A DNA stretch of 64,000 nucleotides from Geobacillus jurassicus NBRC 107829 (GCF_001544315.1 NZ_BCQG01000004.1:1-64000); one strand, 5' to 3'. Positions 26,344 through 35,672 are shown, counted from the first letter of the stretch. Program-made: numbers and translations. The notes: a model not told the origin generated them from the letters alone.

Positions 26344-27448
26344 ATGATTGATTTGGTCGAGATTAAGCAAGAGCTCGAGAAAATGGCTAAGCGATTAGCG
26401 GAAATCAGGGGGTCTCTTTGACCTCGAAGCGAAGCGGGCGCGCATTCGCGAATTAGAAGAACAGATGGCGGCGCCAAACTTTTGGGATGACCAAAAGGCG
26501 GCGCAGGCGGTCATTTCCGAGGCGAATGCGCTCAAAGACCTTGTCGAGGAATTTTCCTCGCTTGAAGAACGGTTTGACAACTTGGAAGTGACGTACGAAT
26601 TGCTGAAAGAGGAGCCGGATGACGAACTCCAAGCCGAGCTCGTCGAGGAAGCGAAAAAGCTGACGAAAGACTTCAGCGAGTTCGAGCTGCAGCTGCTGCT
26701 TAACGAGCCGTACGATCAAAACAACGCCATTTTGGAGCTCCACCCGGGCGCGGGCGGCACGGAGTCGCAAGATTGGGCGTCGATGCTTTTGCGCATGTAT
26801 ACACGCTGGGCGGAGAAAAAAGGGTTTAAAGTCGAGACGCTCGATTACCTCCCGGGCGAGGAAGCGGGGATTAAAAGCGTGACGCTGCTCATTAAAGGGC
26901 ATAACGCCTATGGCTACTTAAAGGCGGAAAAAGGGGTGCACCGTCTTGTGCGCATCTCCCCGTTTGACGCCTCGGGCCGACGCCATACGTCGTTTGTGTC
27001 GTGCGAGGTTGTGCCGGAATTGGATGATAACATTGAAATTGAGATCCGGCCGGAAGAGCTGAAAATCGACACATACCGCTCAAGCGGCGCGGGCGGGCAG
27101 CACGTCAACACGACCGATTCGGCGGTGCGCATCACCCACTTGCCGACGGGCATTGTCGTGACCTGCCAATCGGAGCGCTCGCAAATTAAAAACCGCGAAA
27201 AAGCGATGAATATGTTGAAGGCGAAATTGTACCAAAAGAAACTCGAGGAGCAGCAAGCCGAACTCGCCGAGCTGCGCGGCGAGCAAAAAGAAATCGGCTG
27301 GGGCAACCAAATCCGTTCGTACGTCTTCCATCCGTATTCGCTTGTCAAAGACCATCGGACGAACGTTGAGGTCGGCAACGTGCAAGCGGTGATGGATGGA
27401 GAAATTGATGTGTTTATTGACGCGTATTTGCGTGCGAAGTTGAAGTAA
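26344..27448 (+). CDS. prfB: Peptide chain release factor 2 with programmed +1 frameshift
   Basis: RF2 recognises UGA and UAA. The coding sequence is two frames: 26344-26418, then 26420-27448. The join has the classical site AGGGGG TCT CTT TGA C: an internal Shine-Dalgarno, slippery CTT and in-frame TGA at 26419-26421, so RF2 shortage promotes the shift and RF2 autoregulates. The downstream frame carries [13 protein letters not shown] and the peptidyl-hydrolysis GGQ motif in [15 protein letters not shown]. Total about 367 residues. An ORF caller that starts at 26465 misses the N-terminus. Confidence 0.97.
26407..26421 (+). promoter_or_regulatory. prfB: RF2 programmed frameshift site
   Basis: AGG GGG TCT CTT TGA: Shine-Dalgarno-like AGGGGG three bases before CTT, then stop TGA followed by C. 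Identical in design to the prfB sites of most bacteria. Confidence 0.95.
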
Positions 27449-27449
27449 A

Positions 27450-27476
27450 GGGCGATCATCGGATCGTCCTTTTTTT
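27450..27476 (+). terminator. prfB terminator (copy 1)
   Basis: Eight-bp stem GGGCGATC/GATCGTCC, loop ATCG, then TTTTTTT. The same core recurs at 28068-28092. Confidence 0.85.
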
Positions 27477-27565
27477 CGCTTCAAAATCGTGTTTTGGCCT
27501 TTTGACGCATCTATGCTTTCGTGATACGCTGAAGGTAATGATAAGGAAAAAGGAGGGCGATGGCG

Positions 27566-27817
27566 TTGGCGGTACACAAACAAATGCTTTACGAATTGAT
27601 TGATCAGCTGAACGAGTCGGATCATCAAACGGCGTACGATTTTTTGACATACTTGCTTGATCGGGCGAGACGGGAACGATTGGTGTGGGAACAGATCGAT
27701 GAAACGGACGAAGAAGGGTTGACCGAAGAAGAGCGCCAGCAGCTGCAAAGCGATGAAGGATATATCGCTGGGAGAGACGCCAAGCGTGAATTCGGGCTAC
27801 AAGTTGATCTACCGTAA
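27566..27817 (+). CDS. Probable antitoxin of a RelE/ParE-type pair
   Basis: 83 residues from TTG 27566, 8 bases after AAGGAGGG (ATG 27560 is too close to that site). Small acidic protein: helical N-terminus (HKQMLYELIDQLNESDHQTA) and a strongly acidic middle (WEQIDETDEEGLTEEERQQL), the profile of an antitoxin that wraps a basic toxin. Its 3' end overlaps the toxin frame by about 30 bases. No DNA-binding motif recognised with certainty. Confidence 0.65.
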   Translation: MAVHKQMLYELIDQLNESDHQTAYDFLTYLLDRARRERLVWEQIDETDEEGLTEEERQQLQSDEGYIAGRDAKREFGLQVDLP

Positions 27818-28048
27818 GGCTGCAGTCAAATTCATTGCCCGTCAAGAAAAAAGAACGTGCAAGAACGGTTGGCTTTAGCGCTGCAAGGTCTGCTTGCAAT
27901 CCCACCGCAGGGGGATATTAAAAAGATGAAGGGCCAAGAAGGATTATATCGGCTGCGAATCGGAACATATCGTGTTTTGTTTCGCATCAACCATGAAGAA
28001 CGAATCATCTATATTGAGGCAATCGGCAACCGCGGCGATGTATATTGA
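27786..28048 (+). pseudogene. RelE/ParE-like toxin with a one-base frameshift
   Basis: Frame one from GTG 27786 reads NSGYKLIYRKAAVKFIARQEK; a different frame then reads VQERLALALQGL, KKMKGQEGLYRLRIGTYRVL and RINHEERIIYIEAIGNRGD, a textbook RelE-family C-terminus (mRNA interferase fold). The two join perfectly if the run of six A at 27847-27852 had seven. So this is either a mutated toxin, a slippage-controlled toxin (the run is slippage-prone), or a sequencing error. A complete toxin would be about 87 residues. Confidence 0.75.
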
Positions 28049-28067
28049 GTTTTTGATTTTTCAGTTG

Positions 28068-28092
28068 GGGCGATCATCGGATCGTCCTTTTT
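28068..28092 (+). terminator. Terminator (copy 2 of the prfB terminator)
   Basis: Same GGCGATC-ATCG-GATCGTCC core and T-run as at 27450, now after the toxin gene. Confidence 0.85.
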
Positions 28093-28184
28093 TCCTTTAC
28101 CATAGCAGATCGCTATCGCGTTAACCGGCTGTCATTTACTTGCCAAAACGGGCATGCTATACTCACAGAGGAAGGTGGGGAAGC

Positions 28185-29048
28185 ATGCGCAAAAGAAGAG
28201 ACAAGACCATGCCTCCGGCGGTGGAGGCGGCTTTGGAGTATGCGTATGTTCTTATCGGCGCGGCGATCGTCGCTGTGGCGTTTAACGTGTTTTTGCTGCC
28301 GAACCGGATCGCCTCGGGCGGAGTGAGCGGCATCAGCACGATTATGCACGCGCTGTTTGGCATTGAGCCTGCCTACGTCCAATGGGCGCTCAACATTCCG
28401 CTCTTTATCGCTGGCGTTGTGCTGCTGGGACGGCAGTTTGGCGTGAAAACGTTCGTCGGGACGGTGTTTTTGCCGCTTGTCGTCTATTTGACGAAAGGGA
28501 TGGAGCCGGCGACGACCAATCCGCTTCTTGGCGCAATCTTTGGCGGCATCGGCGTCGGACTTGGCCTCGGCGTTGTCTTTCGCGGCCGCGCATCGACCGG
28601 CGGCACCGATTTGGCTGCGCAAATCATTCATAAATACACCGGGTTGTCGCTTGGAATGTGCGTCATTTTAATCGATGGTTTGATCGTTTTGACCGCGGCG
28701 TTTGTATTTGATATTGAACGGGCGCTCTATGCGTTGATCGCGTTGTATGTGACGAGCAAAACGATCGACCTCGTCCAAGTCGGGCTTGGGTATTCAAAAA
28801 TCGCTCTTATTATTACAAAGGAAGAAGAAAAAGTGCGCCGCGCCATTTTGCACGAAATCGACCGCGGAGTGACGAGGCTGCCGGCGTACGGCGGCTACAC
28901 GGAACATGAACGGCCGATGTTGATGTGCGTCGTCGCACAATCGGAGTTCACGAAATTGAAACAATTGGTCCGAACCATTGATCCGACAGCGTTTGTCATC
29001 GTTGCGAACGCCGCTGAGGTGCTCGGCGAAGGATTTCAACGTACGTAA
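28185..29048 (+). CDS. yvjA: YitT family membrane protein
   Basis: 287 residues. Five or so hydrophobic segments in the first 190 residues (LIGAAIVAVAFNVFLLP, WALNIPLFIAGVVLLG, LLGAIFGGIGVGLGLGVVF, ...) with the family motif GRASTGGTDLAAQIIHKYTG, then a cytoplasmic DUF2179 domain (GVTRLPAYGGYTEHERPML). Position after prfB and before cccB identifies it as the YvjA orthologue. ATG 28185 follows GAAGGTGGGG. Transport role suspected, substrate unknown. Confidence 0.88.
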   Translation: MRKRRDKTMPPAVEAALEYAYVLIGAAIVAVAFNVFLLPNRIASGGVSGISTIMHALFGIEPAYVQWALNIPLFIAGVVLLGRQFGVKTFVGTVFLPLVVYLTKGMEPATTNPLLGAIFGGIGVGLGLGVVFRGRASTGGTDLAAQIIHKYTGLSLGMCVILIDGLIVLTAAFVFDIERALYALIALYVTSKTIDLVQVGLGYSKIALIITKEEEKVRRAILHEIDRGVTRLPAYGGYTEHERPMLMCVVAQSEFTKLKQLVRTIDPTAFVIVANAAEVLGEGFQRT

Positions 29049-29109
29049 AACGGGAGAAATCGGTTATAATAAATGAGAACGAAATTTTTGTTTTCAGGGG
29101 GAGTTCGCC

Positions 29110-29445
29110 ATGAAATGGAAGTTGGCTGCGATGTTCCTTGGCGTTTCGCTCGCGCTTGCCGCGTGCGGCGGTGGCGGGGACAATGCCGGGGAGAAAAACG
29201 GTGGCAGCAACGGCGGAGGGGATACCGCAGCGGCTGCCGAGCAAATTTTTAAACAAAACTGTGCGTCCTGTCATGGACAAGACTTGTCGGGCGGGGTCGG
29301 CCCGAACTTGCAAAAGGTTGGAAGCAAGTATTCCAAAGATGAAATTAAAAACATTATCGCCAACGGCCGCGGCGCAATGCCGGCAGGAATCATTAAAGGG
29401 GAAGACGCCGACAAAGTGGCGGAATGGCTGGCCGCGAAAAAATAA
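29110..29445 (+). CDS. cccB: Cytochrome c-551, lipoprotein
   Basis: 111 residues. Lipoprotein signal ([19 protein letters not shown], lipobox LAAC), a Gly/Asn-rich linker, then a small cytochrome c domain with CASCH haem-binding motif at about 57-61 and the axial methionine in GAMPAG. Anchored outside the membrane as an electron carrier for the terminal oxidase. Ribosome site CAGGGGGAG. Confidence 0.95.
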
Positions 29446-29491
29446 CGGGAACATGTTTTTAACGCTGTGAACATTTCAACCAAAGGAGATG

Positions 29492-29527
29492 CACCGCCTT
29501 GTTCGCTTAAGAACGGGGCGGTGTTTT
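29492..29527 (+). terminator. cccB terminator
   Basis: Thirteen-bp stem 29492-29504/29511-29523 with two G-T pairs, loop GCTTAA, followed by TTTT. Confidence 0.85.
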
Positions 29528-29697
29528 CTGTTTTTGAATCTTTTGTCCTAGTTTCGCCAGTGTCCCTTCATTTGAAATATAAATGTAAAATTCGACAGCG
29601 GAAAATCGTGTTATAATAATCCTTGCGGAATTTTGCAAGATTCATTCGAAACAGCTCGAGAAATGGCAGCAAACGAGTCGAAAAATAGGTGATTGCG

Positions 29698-30393
29698 ATG
29701 ATTGAAATGCAAGATGTATACAAGACATATCCAAACGGCGTTGTTGCGTTGAACGGCATCAACGTTCGCATCAAGCAAGGAGAATTCGTCTATGTCGTTG
29801 GGCCCAGCGGAGCTGGGAAGTCGACGTTTATTAAAATGATGTACCGCGAGGAAAAGCCGACGAGCGGGAACATTATGGTCAATGGCGTCAACCTTGCCAA
29901 GCTCAAAGACAGCAAAGTCCCTCTTTTGCGCCGCCATATCGGCGTTGTATTCCAAGATTTCAAGCTGCTTCCGAAGCTCAATGTGTATGAAAATGTCGCC
30001 TTTGCCTTGGAAGTGATTGAAGAATCGCCGAAAGTGATCCGCAAAAAAGTGATGGAAGTACTCGACCTAGTCGGCCTCAAGCATAAAATCCGCTCTTATC
30101 CGAACGAATTGTCCGGGGGCGAACAACAGCGCGTCTCGATCGCCCGCTCAATCGTCAACTCCCCGAAGATCGTGATTGCCGACGAACCAACAGGAAACTT
30201 GGACCCGGAAACCTCATGGGGCATTGTCGAGTTGTTTGAAAAAATCAACGACCGGGGAACGACGATTGTGATGGCGACCCACAATAAAGAGATCGTCAAC
30301 GCGACCCGGCGGCGCGTCATCGCCATCGAAAACGGGAAAATCGTCCGCGACGAGGCGAAGGGGGAATACGGCTATGACGCTTCATACGTTTAA
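29698..30393 (+). CDS. ftsE: FtsE, ATPase of the FtsEX complex
   Basis: 231 residues. ABC ATPase: Walker A GPSGAGKST, signature LSGGEQQR, Walker B VIADEPTGNLDPE, switch His in ATHNKE. With FtsX it transmits ATP hydrolysis to a cell-wall hydrolase. ATG 29698 is chosen because TAGGTGAT (29686-29693) precedes it. Overlaps ftsX by 20 bases. Confidence 0.97.
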   Translation: MIEMQDVYKTYPNGVVALNGINVRIKQGEFVYVVGPSGAGKSTFIKMMYREEKPTSGNIMVNGVNLAKLKDSKVPLLRRHIGVVFQDFKLLPKLNVYENVAFALEVIEESPKVIRKKVMEVLDLVGLKHKIRSYPNELSGGEQQRVSIARSIVNSPKIVIADEPTGNLDPETSWGIVELFEKINDRGTTIVMATHNKEIVNATRRRVIAIENGKIVRDEAKGEYGYDASYV

Positions 30394-31267
30394 GCGCCAC
30401 GTCCGGGAAAGCATCAAAAGCCTTGGCCGCAACGGTTGGATGACGTTCGCGTCCGCGAGCGCCGTCACGGTGACGTTGTTGCTTGTCGGCGTCTTTTTTG
30501 CCGTCATGTTCAACATCAACCATTTTGCGCAAAAAGTTGAAAATGATGTGGAAATTCGCGTCCATATCGAGCTGACGGCTGACAGCCGGCAAAAAGACGC
30601 CTTGCGCCGGCGAATTGAAGCCATTCCAAACGTGAAGGAAGTCCGCTATTCATCGAAGGACGAAGAGTTGAAGCGGCTGATCAAAAGCATGGGAGACGAG
30701 GGTTCGTCGTTTCGGTTATTTGAACAGGACAACCCGTTGAGCGATGTATACGTCGTGAAAGCGGCCCATCCACAAGACACCGTGAAAATCGCCAAACAAA
30801 TCGAAACATTGCCGTTCGTCCATAAAGTCAATTATGGACAAGGGACGGTCGAGAAGCTGTTTGATGCGCTCAAGGTGGCGCGCAATGTTGGGCTTGTGTT
30901 GATCCTTGGGTTGCTGTTTACGGCCATGTTTTTGATTTCCAACACGATCAAAATTACGATTTTCGCCCGCCGCCGCGAAATTGAAATTATGCGGCTTGTC
31001 GGGGCGACGAACGGGTTTATCCGCTGGCCGTTCTTTCTCGAAGGGCTATGGCTTGGGTTGCTCGGCGCTCTCTTCCCGATCGCGGCGCTTTCGATCGTGT
31101 ACTACAACGTGTATGAAGTGTATGAACAGCGGGTTTCCTTGCCGTTTTTTGAACTTCTTCCGTTTTCGCCGTTTATGTGGCAGTTGAGCGGACTGTTGCT
31201 GGCGATCGGCGCGGGCATCGGCATTTGGGGAAGCGTCATGTCAGTGCGCAAGTTTTTGAAAGTGTAA
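30374..31267 (+). CDS. ftsX: FtsX, membrane partner of FtsE
   Basis: 297 residues. One N-terminal transmembrane helix, an extracellular domain (about residues 55-165), then three C-terminal helices with the MacB/FtsX core around RREIEIMRLVGATNGFIRWPF. The extracellular loop should contact the peptidoglycan hydrolase encoded next. Starts inside the end of ftsE. Confidence 0.97.
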   Translation: MTLHTFKRHVRESIKSLGRNGWMTFASASAVTVTLLLVGVFFAVMFNINHFAQKVENDVEIRVHIELTADSRQKDALRRRIEAIPNVKEVRYSSKDEELKRLIKSMGDEGSSFRLFEQDNPLSDVYVVKAAHPQDTVKIAKQIETLPFVHKVNYGQGTVEKLFDALKVARNVGLVLILGLLFTAMFLISNTIKITIFARRREIEIMRLVGATNGFIRWPFFLEGLWLGLLGALFPIAALSIVYYNVYEVYEQRVSLPFFELLPFSPFMWQLSGLLLAIGAGIGIWGSVMSVRKFLKV

Positions 31268-31295
31268 AAAAGAGTCATAGGGAGAGGGGAAAACG

Positions 31296-32594
31296 ATGAA
31301 AAAGAAAAACATGATGGCGCTCGCCGTCGTGGCGGCGCTCGGCCTTGGCGTTTTGCCGCCGGCGGCGAACGCCGTCAGCACTCGTGATATCGAACAAAAG
31401 CGAAACGAAATCGACGCGCTTCGCTCGAAGCGATCAGAGGTGCAGGAAAAGATCAGCGAGGCGCAAAAAAACATCGAAGCCCTTCAGTCGCAACAAAAAC
31501 AAGTGGCCAATGATATTGAGAAGCTGAATGTCGCCATTGAGGAAACGAGCGGCAAAATCCGCAACGTCAGCGCCGATATTGACAAAACGGAGCAAGCCAT
31601 TGACCAATTGAAACAAGAAATTGCCGAAATTCAAGAACGGATTGAAAAACGAAATGAAATTTTGAAAGAGCGGCTTCGTTCCTTGCAGGAAAGCGGCGGG
31701 GCGATCAGCTACTTGGAAGTGTTGCTTGGCGCGCAAAGCTTCAGCGACTTCATCGACCGGATGAGCGCAGTGACAACGATCATGGAAGCAGACCAGCAAA
31801 TCATCCGCGAGCAGGAAGCCGATAAAGCGTTAAAAGAGAAAAAGGAAGCCGAATTGACGGAGAAGCGGAACAAGCTGCAAGCTGATTTGCAAGAATTGAA
31901 GCAGCTGCAATCGAAACTCGCCGGCCAGCTGGAACAGAAAAACCGCCTGATGGCCGATTTGAAGCAAAAAGAGGAAGAAGAGCATGATCATAAGATGGCG
32001 CTCGAAGAGGAAAAAGAGCTGATCTCCAAACAAGAAGCGGCGGTGAAAGAGCAGCTTGCTGAACTTGAGCGGCAAAAACGGGCTGAAGAAGAAGCGAAAC
32101 AGAGAGGACATACATATGCCTCGCCAAACGGTGGAGGAGCGTCATCAGGAGAAACGCCATCCGGCGGCAGCACGCCGCCTGTCTCGAGCGGAGCGTTCAC
32201 CCGCCCGGCCAACGGACCGATCACCTCGGGCTTTGGCTACCGGTTTGGCGGCACGGACTTCCATCCGGGAGTGGACATCGGCAAGCGCGCGCCGGTGGTG
32301 CCAGTGGTTGCCGCGGCCGATGGAATCGTATTCCGTTCCTATTATTCTAGCAACTACGGCAATGTCATTTTCATCAGCCATATCATTGACGGACAAACGT
32401 ATACGACCGTGTACGCCCATCTGGAAGCACGTCTTGTCGGAGAAGGGCAACACGTCCGCAAAGGACAAATTATTGGCTACATGGGCAATACAGGGAATTC
32501 GACCGGTCCGCACCTTCATTTTGAATTGCACCGCGGCGGCTGGAACGAAGCGAAAACAAATGCGGTCAATCCGCTTGACTATATTCCTTTCTAA
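31296..32594 (+). CDS. M23 peptidoglycan endopeptidase with coiled coil (EnvC/CwlO-like)
   Basis: 432 residues. Signal peptide (cleaved near PPAANA-VS), a long coiled coil (about 28-265), a Gly/Ser/Pro linker, then a LytM/M23 domain with the zinc ligands HPGVD and HLHF. The coiled coil with ISYLEVLLGAQSFSDFIDRM is the CwlO/EnvC region that docks to FtsX. In B. subtilis the FtsEX-activated enzyme, CwlO, has an NlpC/P60 domain; here the coiled-coil partner carries M23 and sits directly after ftsX, 28 bases away, so this is probably the FtsEX effector. Confidence 0.93.
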   Translation: MKKKNMMALAVVAALGLGVLPPAANAVSTRDIEQKRNEIDALRSKRSEVQEKISEAQKNIEALQSQQKQVANDIEKLNVAIEETSGKIRNVSADIDKTEQAIDQLKQEIAEIQERIEKRNEILKERLRSLQESGGAISYLEVLLGAQSFSDFIDRMSAVTTIMEADQQIIREQEADKALKEKKEAELTEKRNKLQADLQELKQLQSKLAGQLEQKNRLMADLKQKEEEEHDHKMALEEEKELISKQEAAVKEQLAELERQKRAEEEAKQRGHTYASPNGGGASSGETPSGGSTPPVSSGAFTRPANGPITSGFGYRFGGTDFHPGVDIGKRAPVVPVVAAADGIVFRSYYSSNYGNVIFISHIIDGQTYTTVYAHLEARLVGEGQHVRKGQIIGYMGNTGNSTGPHLHFELHRGGWNEAKTNAVNPLDYIPF

Positions 32595-32616
32595 TTTCGA
32601 GCAGTAGGTGGCATTG

Positions 32617-32660
32617 CGCAACTTGTCTGTCTTTTGGCAGGACAAGTTGCGTATTTTTTT
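32617..32660 (+). terminator. Terminator after the M23 gene
   Basis: Perfect 11-bp stem CGCAACTTGTC/GACAAGTTGCG (32617-32627/32641-32651), then TATTTTTTT. Confidence 0.9.
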
Positions 32661-32707
32661 GATTGATTCGACATCAAGGAAATAGTTTGGCCGCACCACA
32701 TTCCCCC

Positions 32708-32739
32708 TTGACTCTGTACCTTAGTCCATCGTTTATAAT
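32708..32739 (+). promoter_or_regulatory. MerR-type mer promoter (merE-merA)
   Basis: TTGACT (32708-32713) and TATAAT (32734-32739) are separated by 20 bases, or 19 if the -10 is read TTATAA. Overlong spacers with a dyad (CTGTACC...) between the boxes are the mark of promoters that MerR twists open when Hg(II) binds. Confidence 0.65.
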
Positions 32740-32789
32740 GTTGAGCAAAGACGGGACCCCCCACCCCGTCATCGCAAGGAGGGAGAACG

Positions 32790-33083
32790 ATGGAAATGGT
32801 CAAAAAATCGTTTTGGGCCGTGCTGGCCTTGCTCAGCTGCCCGTGCCATCTGGCCATTGTTCTGCCGTTGTTGGCCGGAACGTCGGTCGGCGTGTATTTG
32901 GCTCGACATCAAAGCCTTGCCATCGGTCTTTTTACGATGTTGTTTTTCTTTTCGCTGATGATGATATTTTATGAGCGAAAGCCAATGCGATCGAGCGAAA
33001 CAGATAGCTGTTCCCCTGGAAAAACAGGAAACGGCCATGGGGCGTGCTGTGTTCCATTTAGAACGAATCATGGGGACGAGTGA
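32790..33083 (+). CDS. merE: MerE-like mercury transporter
   Basis: 97 residues. Two membrane helices; LSCPCHLAIVLPLLAGTSVG matches the CPCH-containing first helix of MerE, a small protein that carries mercury across the inner membrane. Extra cysteine pair (ACC) near the C-terminus, perhaps handing metal to MerA. ATG follows GGAGGGAG. merT and merP are absent, so MerE may be the only importer here. Confidence 0.8.
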   Translation: MEMVKKSFWAVLALLSCPCHLAIVLPLLAGTSVGVYLARHQSLAIGLFTMLFFFSLMMIFYERKPMRSSETDSCSPGKTGNGHGACCVPFRTNHGDE

Positions 33084-33154
33084 TATTGATTTCGTCATAA
33101 AGGTTTCGGACAAAATGGGAAAGGGAAATTCGTTGATAAGGAGTGTTTTTCACA

Positions 33155-34795
33155 ATGAAAACGTATCGAATGGCCGTTCAAGGCATGACATGCACGGGCT
33201 GTGAGCAACATGTCGCCGCAGCGCTCAGTGAGATCGGAGCCAAACAGATTGATGTCAGCTTCTGGCGCGGCGAGGCGGTATTTGCGATTCCTGAAGGCAC
33301 GGACGTTGATATGGCGAAGCAAGCGGTCAAAAACGCTCATTACGAGCCGGGAGAAATTAAGGAGATCACCGCATCAGCCAGCCCTGCCATCGATGGCGAG
33401 GGAGAGTATGACTACATGATCATCGGTTCTGGTGCGGCGGCGTTTTCTTCGGCGATCGAAGCGGTGAAATATGGGGCGAAAGTCGCCATGGTCGAACGCG
33501 GCACGGTCGGGGGGACGTGCGTCAATATCGGCTGCGTGCCGTCGAAGACGCTGCTTCGGGCTGGAGAAATCAACGCCTTGGCGCGGAATCACCCGTTTCT
33601 CGGCCTGCATACATCCGCCGGTCCGGTCGACTTGGCGCCGCTAGTGAAGCAAAAAAATGAACTGGTCGAGCAGCTTCGCCAAGCGAAATATGCCGATTTA
33701 ATCGAGGAGTACGGGTTCGATTTCATCCAAGGAGAGGCTCGGTTTATCGATCACCAAACGATTGAAGTGAACGGCCAAACGCTGTCGGCGAAACGGTGTC
33801 TGATCGCTACGGGCGCTTCCCCGGCAGTGCCGGATATTCCGGGGCTTCATGATGTCGACTACTTGACCAGCACGACCTTGCTTGAACTGAAAAAAGTGCC
33901 GAAGCGGCTCGCCGTCATCGGCGCTGGCTATATCGGAATGGAGCTCGGGCAACTGTTCCACCATCTGGGTTCAGAGGTCACACTGATGCAGCGAAGCTCG
34001 CGCCTGTTGAAAGAGTGTGAGCCGGAAGTTTCCGAAGCGGTGACACGGGCGCTCGCGGAACAAGGCATCCGCATCATCACAGGCGCTTCGTTTGAACGGG
34101 TCGAACAAGACGGGAATACGAAAAAAGTGTATGTGAACGTGGATGGGCGCATCCGGGTCATCGAAGCGGATGAACTGCTCGTAGCTGCGGGGCGGACGCC
34201 GAATACGGCGGCGTTGAACTTGCCGGCGGCCGGCGTGGAGATTGGGGCGCGCGGGGAAATTTTGATCGACGAATACGCACGGACGACGAACCCGTCGATT
34301 TATGCGGCAGGCGATGTGACGCTCGGCCCGCAGTTCGTCTATGTCGCGGCCTATCAAGGCGCTGTTGCCGCGGCCAATGCCATAGGCGGGCTGAACAAGC
34401 GTTGGACGGACGCCGTCGTTCCGGCGGTGACGTTCACCCACCCGGCCGTTGCCACCGTCGGCTTGACCGAGCAGCGGGCGAAAGAAAACGGGTATGATGT
34501 GAAAACATCCGTCCTGCCGCTTGAAGCGGTGCCGCGTGCGATCGTCAACCGAGAAACGACGGGGGTGTTTAAACTTGTCGCTGAGGCCAGCACGGGCAAG
34601 CTGTTAGGCGCCCACGTTGTCGCGGAAAATGCCAGTGAGGTCATTTACGCCGCAACGTTGGCGATTCAATTCGGATTAACGATCGACGACCTTCGCCACA
34701 CGCTTGTCCCGTATTTAACGATGGCGGAAGGGCTGAAATTGGCGACGCTTACGTTTGACCAAGACGTCTCGAAACTATCGTGCTGTGCGGGATGA
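33155..34795 (+). CDS. merA: Mercuric reductase
   Basis: 546 residues. N-terminal heavy-metal domain with GMTCTGC at 10-16; FAD domain; redox disulfide [15 protein letters not shown](P)H domain [13 protein letters not shown]; second FAD motif IYAAGDV; C-terminal Cys pair SCCAG that delivers Hg(II) to the active site. Reduces Hg(II) to volatile Hg(0) with NADPH in the cytoplasm. ATG 33155 follows AAGGAGTG. Confidence 0.96.
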   Translation: MKTYRMAVQGMTCTGCEQHVAAALSEIGAKQIDVSFWRGEAVFAIPEGTDVDMAKQAVKNAHYEPGEIKEITASASPAIDGEGEYDYMIIGSGAAAFSSAIEAVKYGAKVAMVERGTVGGTCVNIGCVPSKTLLRAGEINALARNHPFLGLHTSAGPVDLAPLVKQKNELVEQLRQAKYADLIEEYGFDFIQGEARFIDHQTIEVNGQTLSAKRCLIATGASPAVPDIPGLHDVDYLTSTTLLELKKVPKRLAVIGAGYIGMELGQLFHHLGSEVTLMQRSSRLLKECEPEVSEAVTRALAEQGIRIITGASFERVEQDGNTKKVYVNVDGRIRVIEADELLVAAGRTPNTAALNLPAAGVEIGARGEILIDEYARTTNPSIYAAGDVTLGPQFVYVAAYQGAVAAANAIGGLNKRWTDAVVPAVTFTHPAVATVGLTEQRAKENGYDVKTSVLPLEAVPRAIVNRETTGVFKLVAEASTGKLLGAHVVAENASEVIYAATLAIQFGLTIDDLRHTLVPYLTMAEGLKLATLTFDQDVSKLSCCAG

Positions 34796-34947
34796 AGCCT
34801 TTGAGCTGGGCCGCCGTTTCGCGGGGCGTTACGAGGGGATTGGAACCGATTGTTGTTGCGATTGCGACTAAGCTTAGCGGGAGCTGTCTGTTTGGCGGAA
34901 CGCTTCCCCAAGCATGGAAGAAATGCCGGCCAAACTCCAATATTCAC

Positions 34948-34978
34948 TTGACCCTGTACTATAGCGCAGAGTTTATGC
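34948..34978 (+). promoter_or_regulatory. MerR-type promoter of merR
   Basis: TTGACC (34948-34953), 19-base spacer containing the dyad CTGTACTATAGCGCAG, then TTATGC (34973-34978). Suggests merR is autoregulated separately from merE-merA. Confidence 0.75.
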
Positions 34979-34997
34979 TTTTTGGTGAGGTGGTTAT

Positions 34998-35426
34998 GTG
35001 AGACATTACCGCATCGGCGAGCTGGCAGAAAAATGCAATGTCAATAAAGAAACGATCCGGTACTACGAACGGAAGGGGCTTATTCTGGAAACTGAGCGGA
35101 CAGAGGGCGGATATCGCCTGTATACGGAGGAGACGATCCGGCGCATCCGGTTTATTAAGCAGCTGCAAGGGCTCGGGTTCACCTTGGCGGAAATTGATAA
35201 ACTGCTCGGCGTTGTTGACCGGGATCGCGACCGGTGCAAAGACATGTACCAGTTTGTTGAGCAAAAAGTCGAGGAGATTCAAGCGAAAATTCGCGATTTG
35301 GTGCGGATCGAAGCGATGCTCCAGCAGTTAAAGGAATGTTGCCCTTATGAAGACAATTTATATAACTGCCCGATTATTGACCTGTTGCTGGAAGAACCCT
35401 CGGATGAGGGAAGGCAAAGAGAATGA
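34998..35426 (+). CDS. merR: MerR, mercury-responsive regulator
   Basis: 142 residues, GTG start after GTGAGGTGG. N-terminal winged helix (YRIGELAEKCNVNKETIRYY), dimer helix, and the three Hg(II) ligands: C80, C114 and C124 (with an extra C115), aligning with the metal-binding triad of known MerR proteins. Placed downstream of merA rather than at the head of the operon. Confidence 0.95.
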   Translation: MRHYRIGELAEKCNVNKETIRYYERKGLILETERTEGGYRLYTEETIRRIRFIKQLQGLGFTLAEIDKLLGVVDRDRDRCKDMYQFVEQKVEEIQAKIRDLVRIEAMLQQLKECCPYEDNLYNCPIIDLLLEEPSDEGRQRE

Positions 35427-35466
35427 GAGACTGTTTACTTGTTAAAAGAAAGAGGAGATAGGCACC

Positions 35467-35580
35467 GGCTTTGTTATTGATCGGTTCGGGCGTTTATTTT
35501 ACTATGAAATTTTGGCCCTTTTAGCCGCAACAGCTCTGTGCGTCCTTCCACTGGCAACGGGGGGAAGAAAAAGGGTGATA
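35467..35580 (+). pseudogene. Possible C-terminal remnant of an MFS transporter
   Basis: The frame reads TGFVIDRFGRLFYYEILAL, similar to the last helices of major-facilitator proteins, without any upstream part or start. Weak evidence, short fragment between merR and the next gene. Confidence 0.25.
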
Positions 35581-35610
35581 AATAGGTGGTTGGAAGCTCC
35601 AACAAAAATA

Positions 35611-35652
35611 CGGCTGCCCTCATCAGCCGGTTTCCCGGCCTTTCGGCAGCCG
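35611..35652 (-). terminator. Terminator of the riboswitch-controlled gene
   Basis: Eight-bp stem 35645-35652/35611-35618 (minus-strand reading), with an inner GCCGG/CCGGC stem, followed on the minus strand by TATTTTTGTT. Confidence 0.65.
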
Positions 35653-35672
35653 CTTGTCTGCTCAAGGCGCGA

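Noticed and set aside
27843-27856. Canonical -1 programmed frameshift in the toxin gene
   Set aside because: The zero frame reads GAA AAA AGA, not the A AAA AAG phasing used by known -1 sites; mutation or polymerase slippage is simpler, though not excluded.
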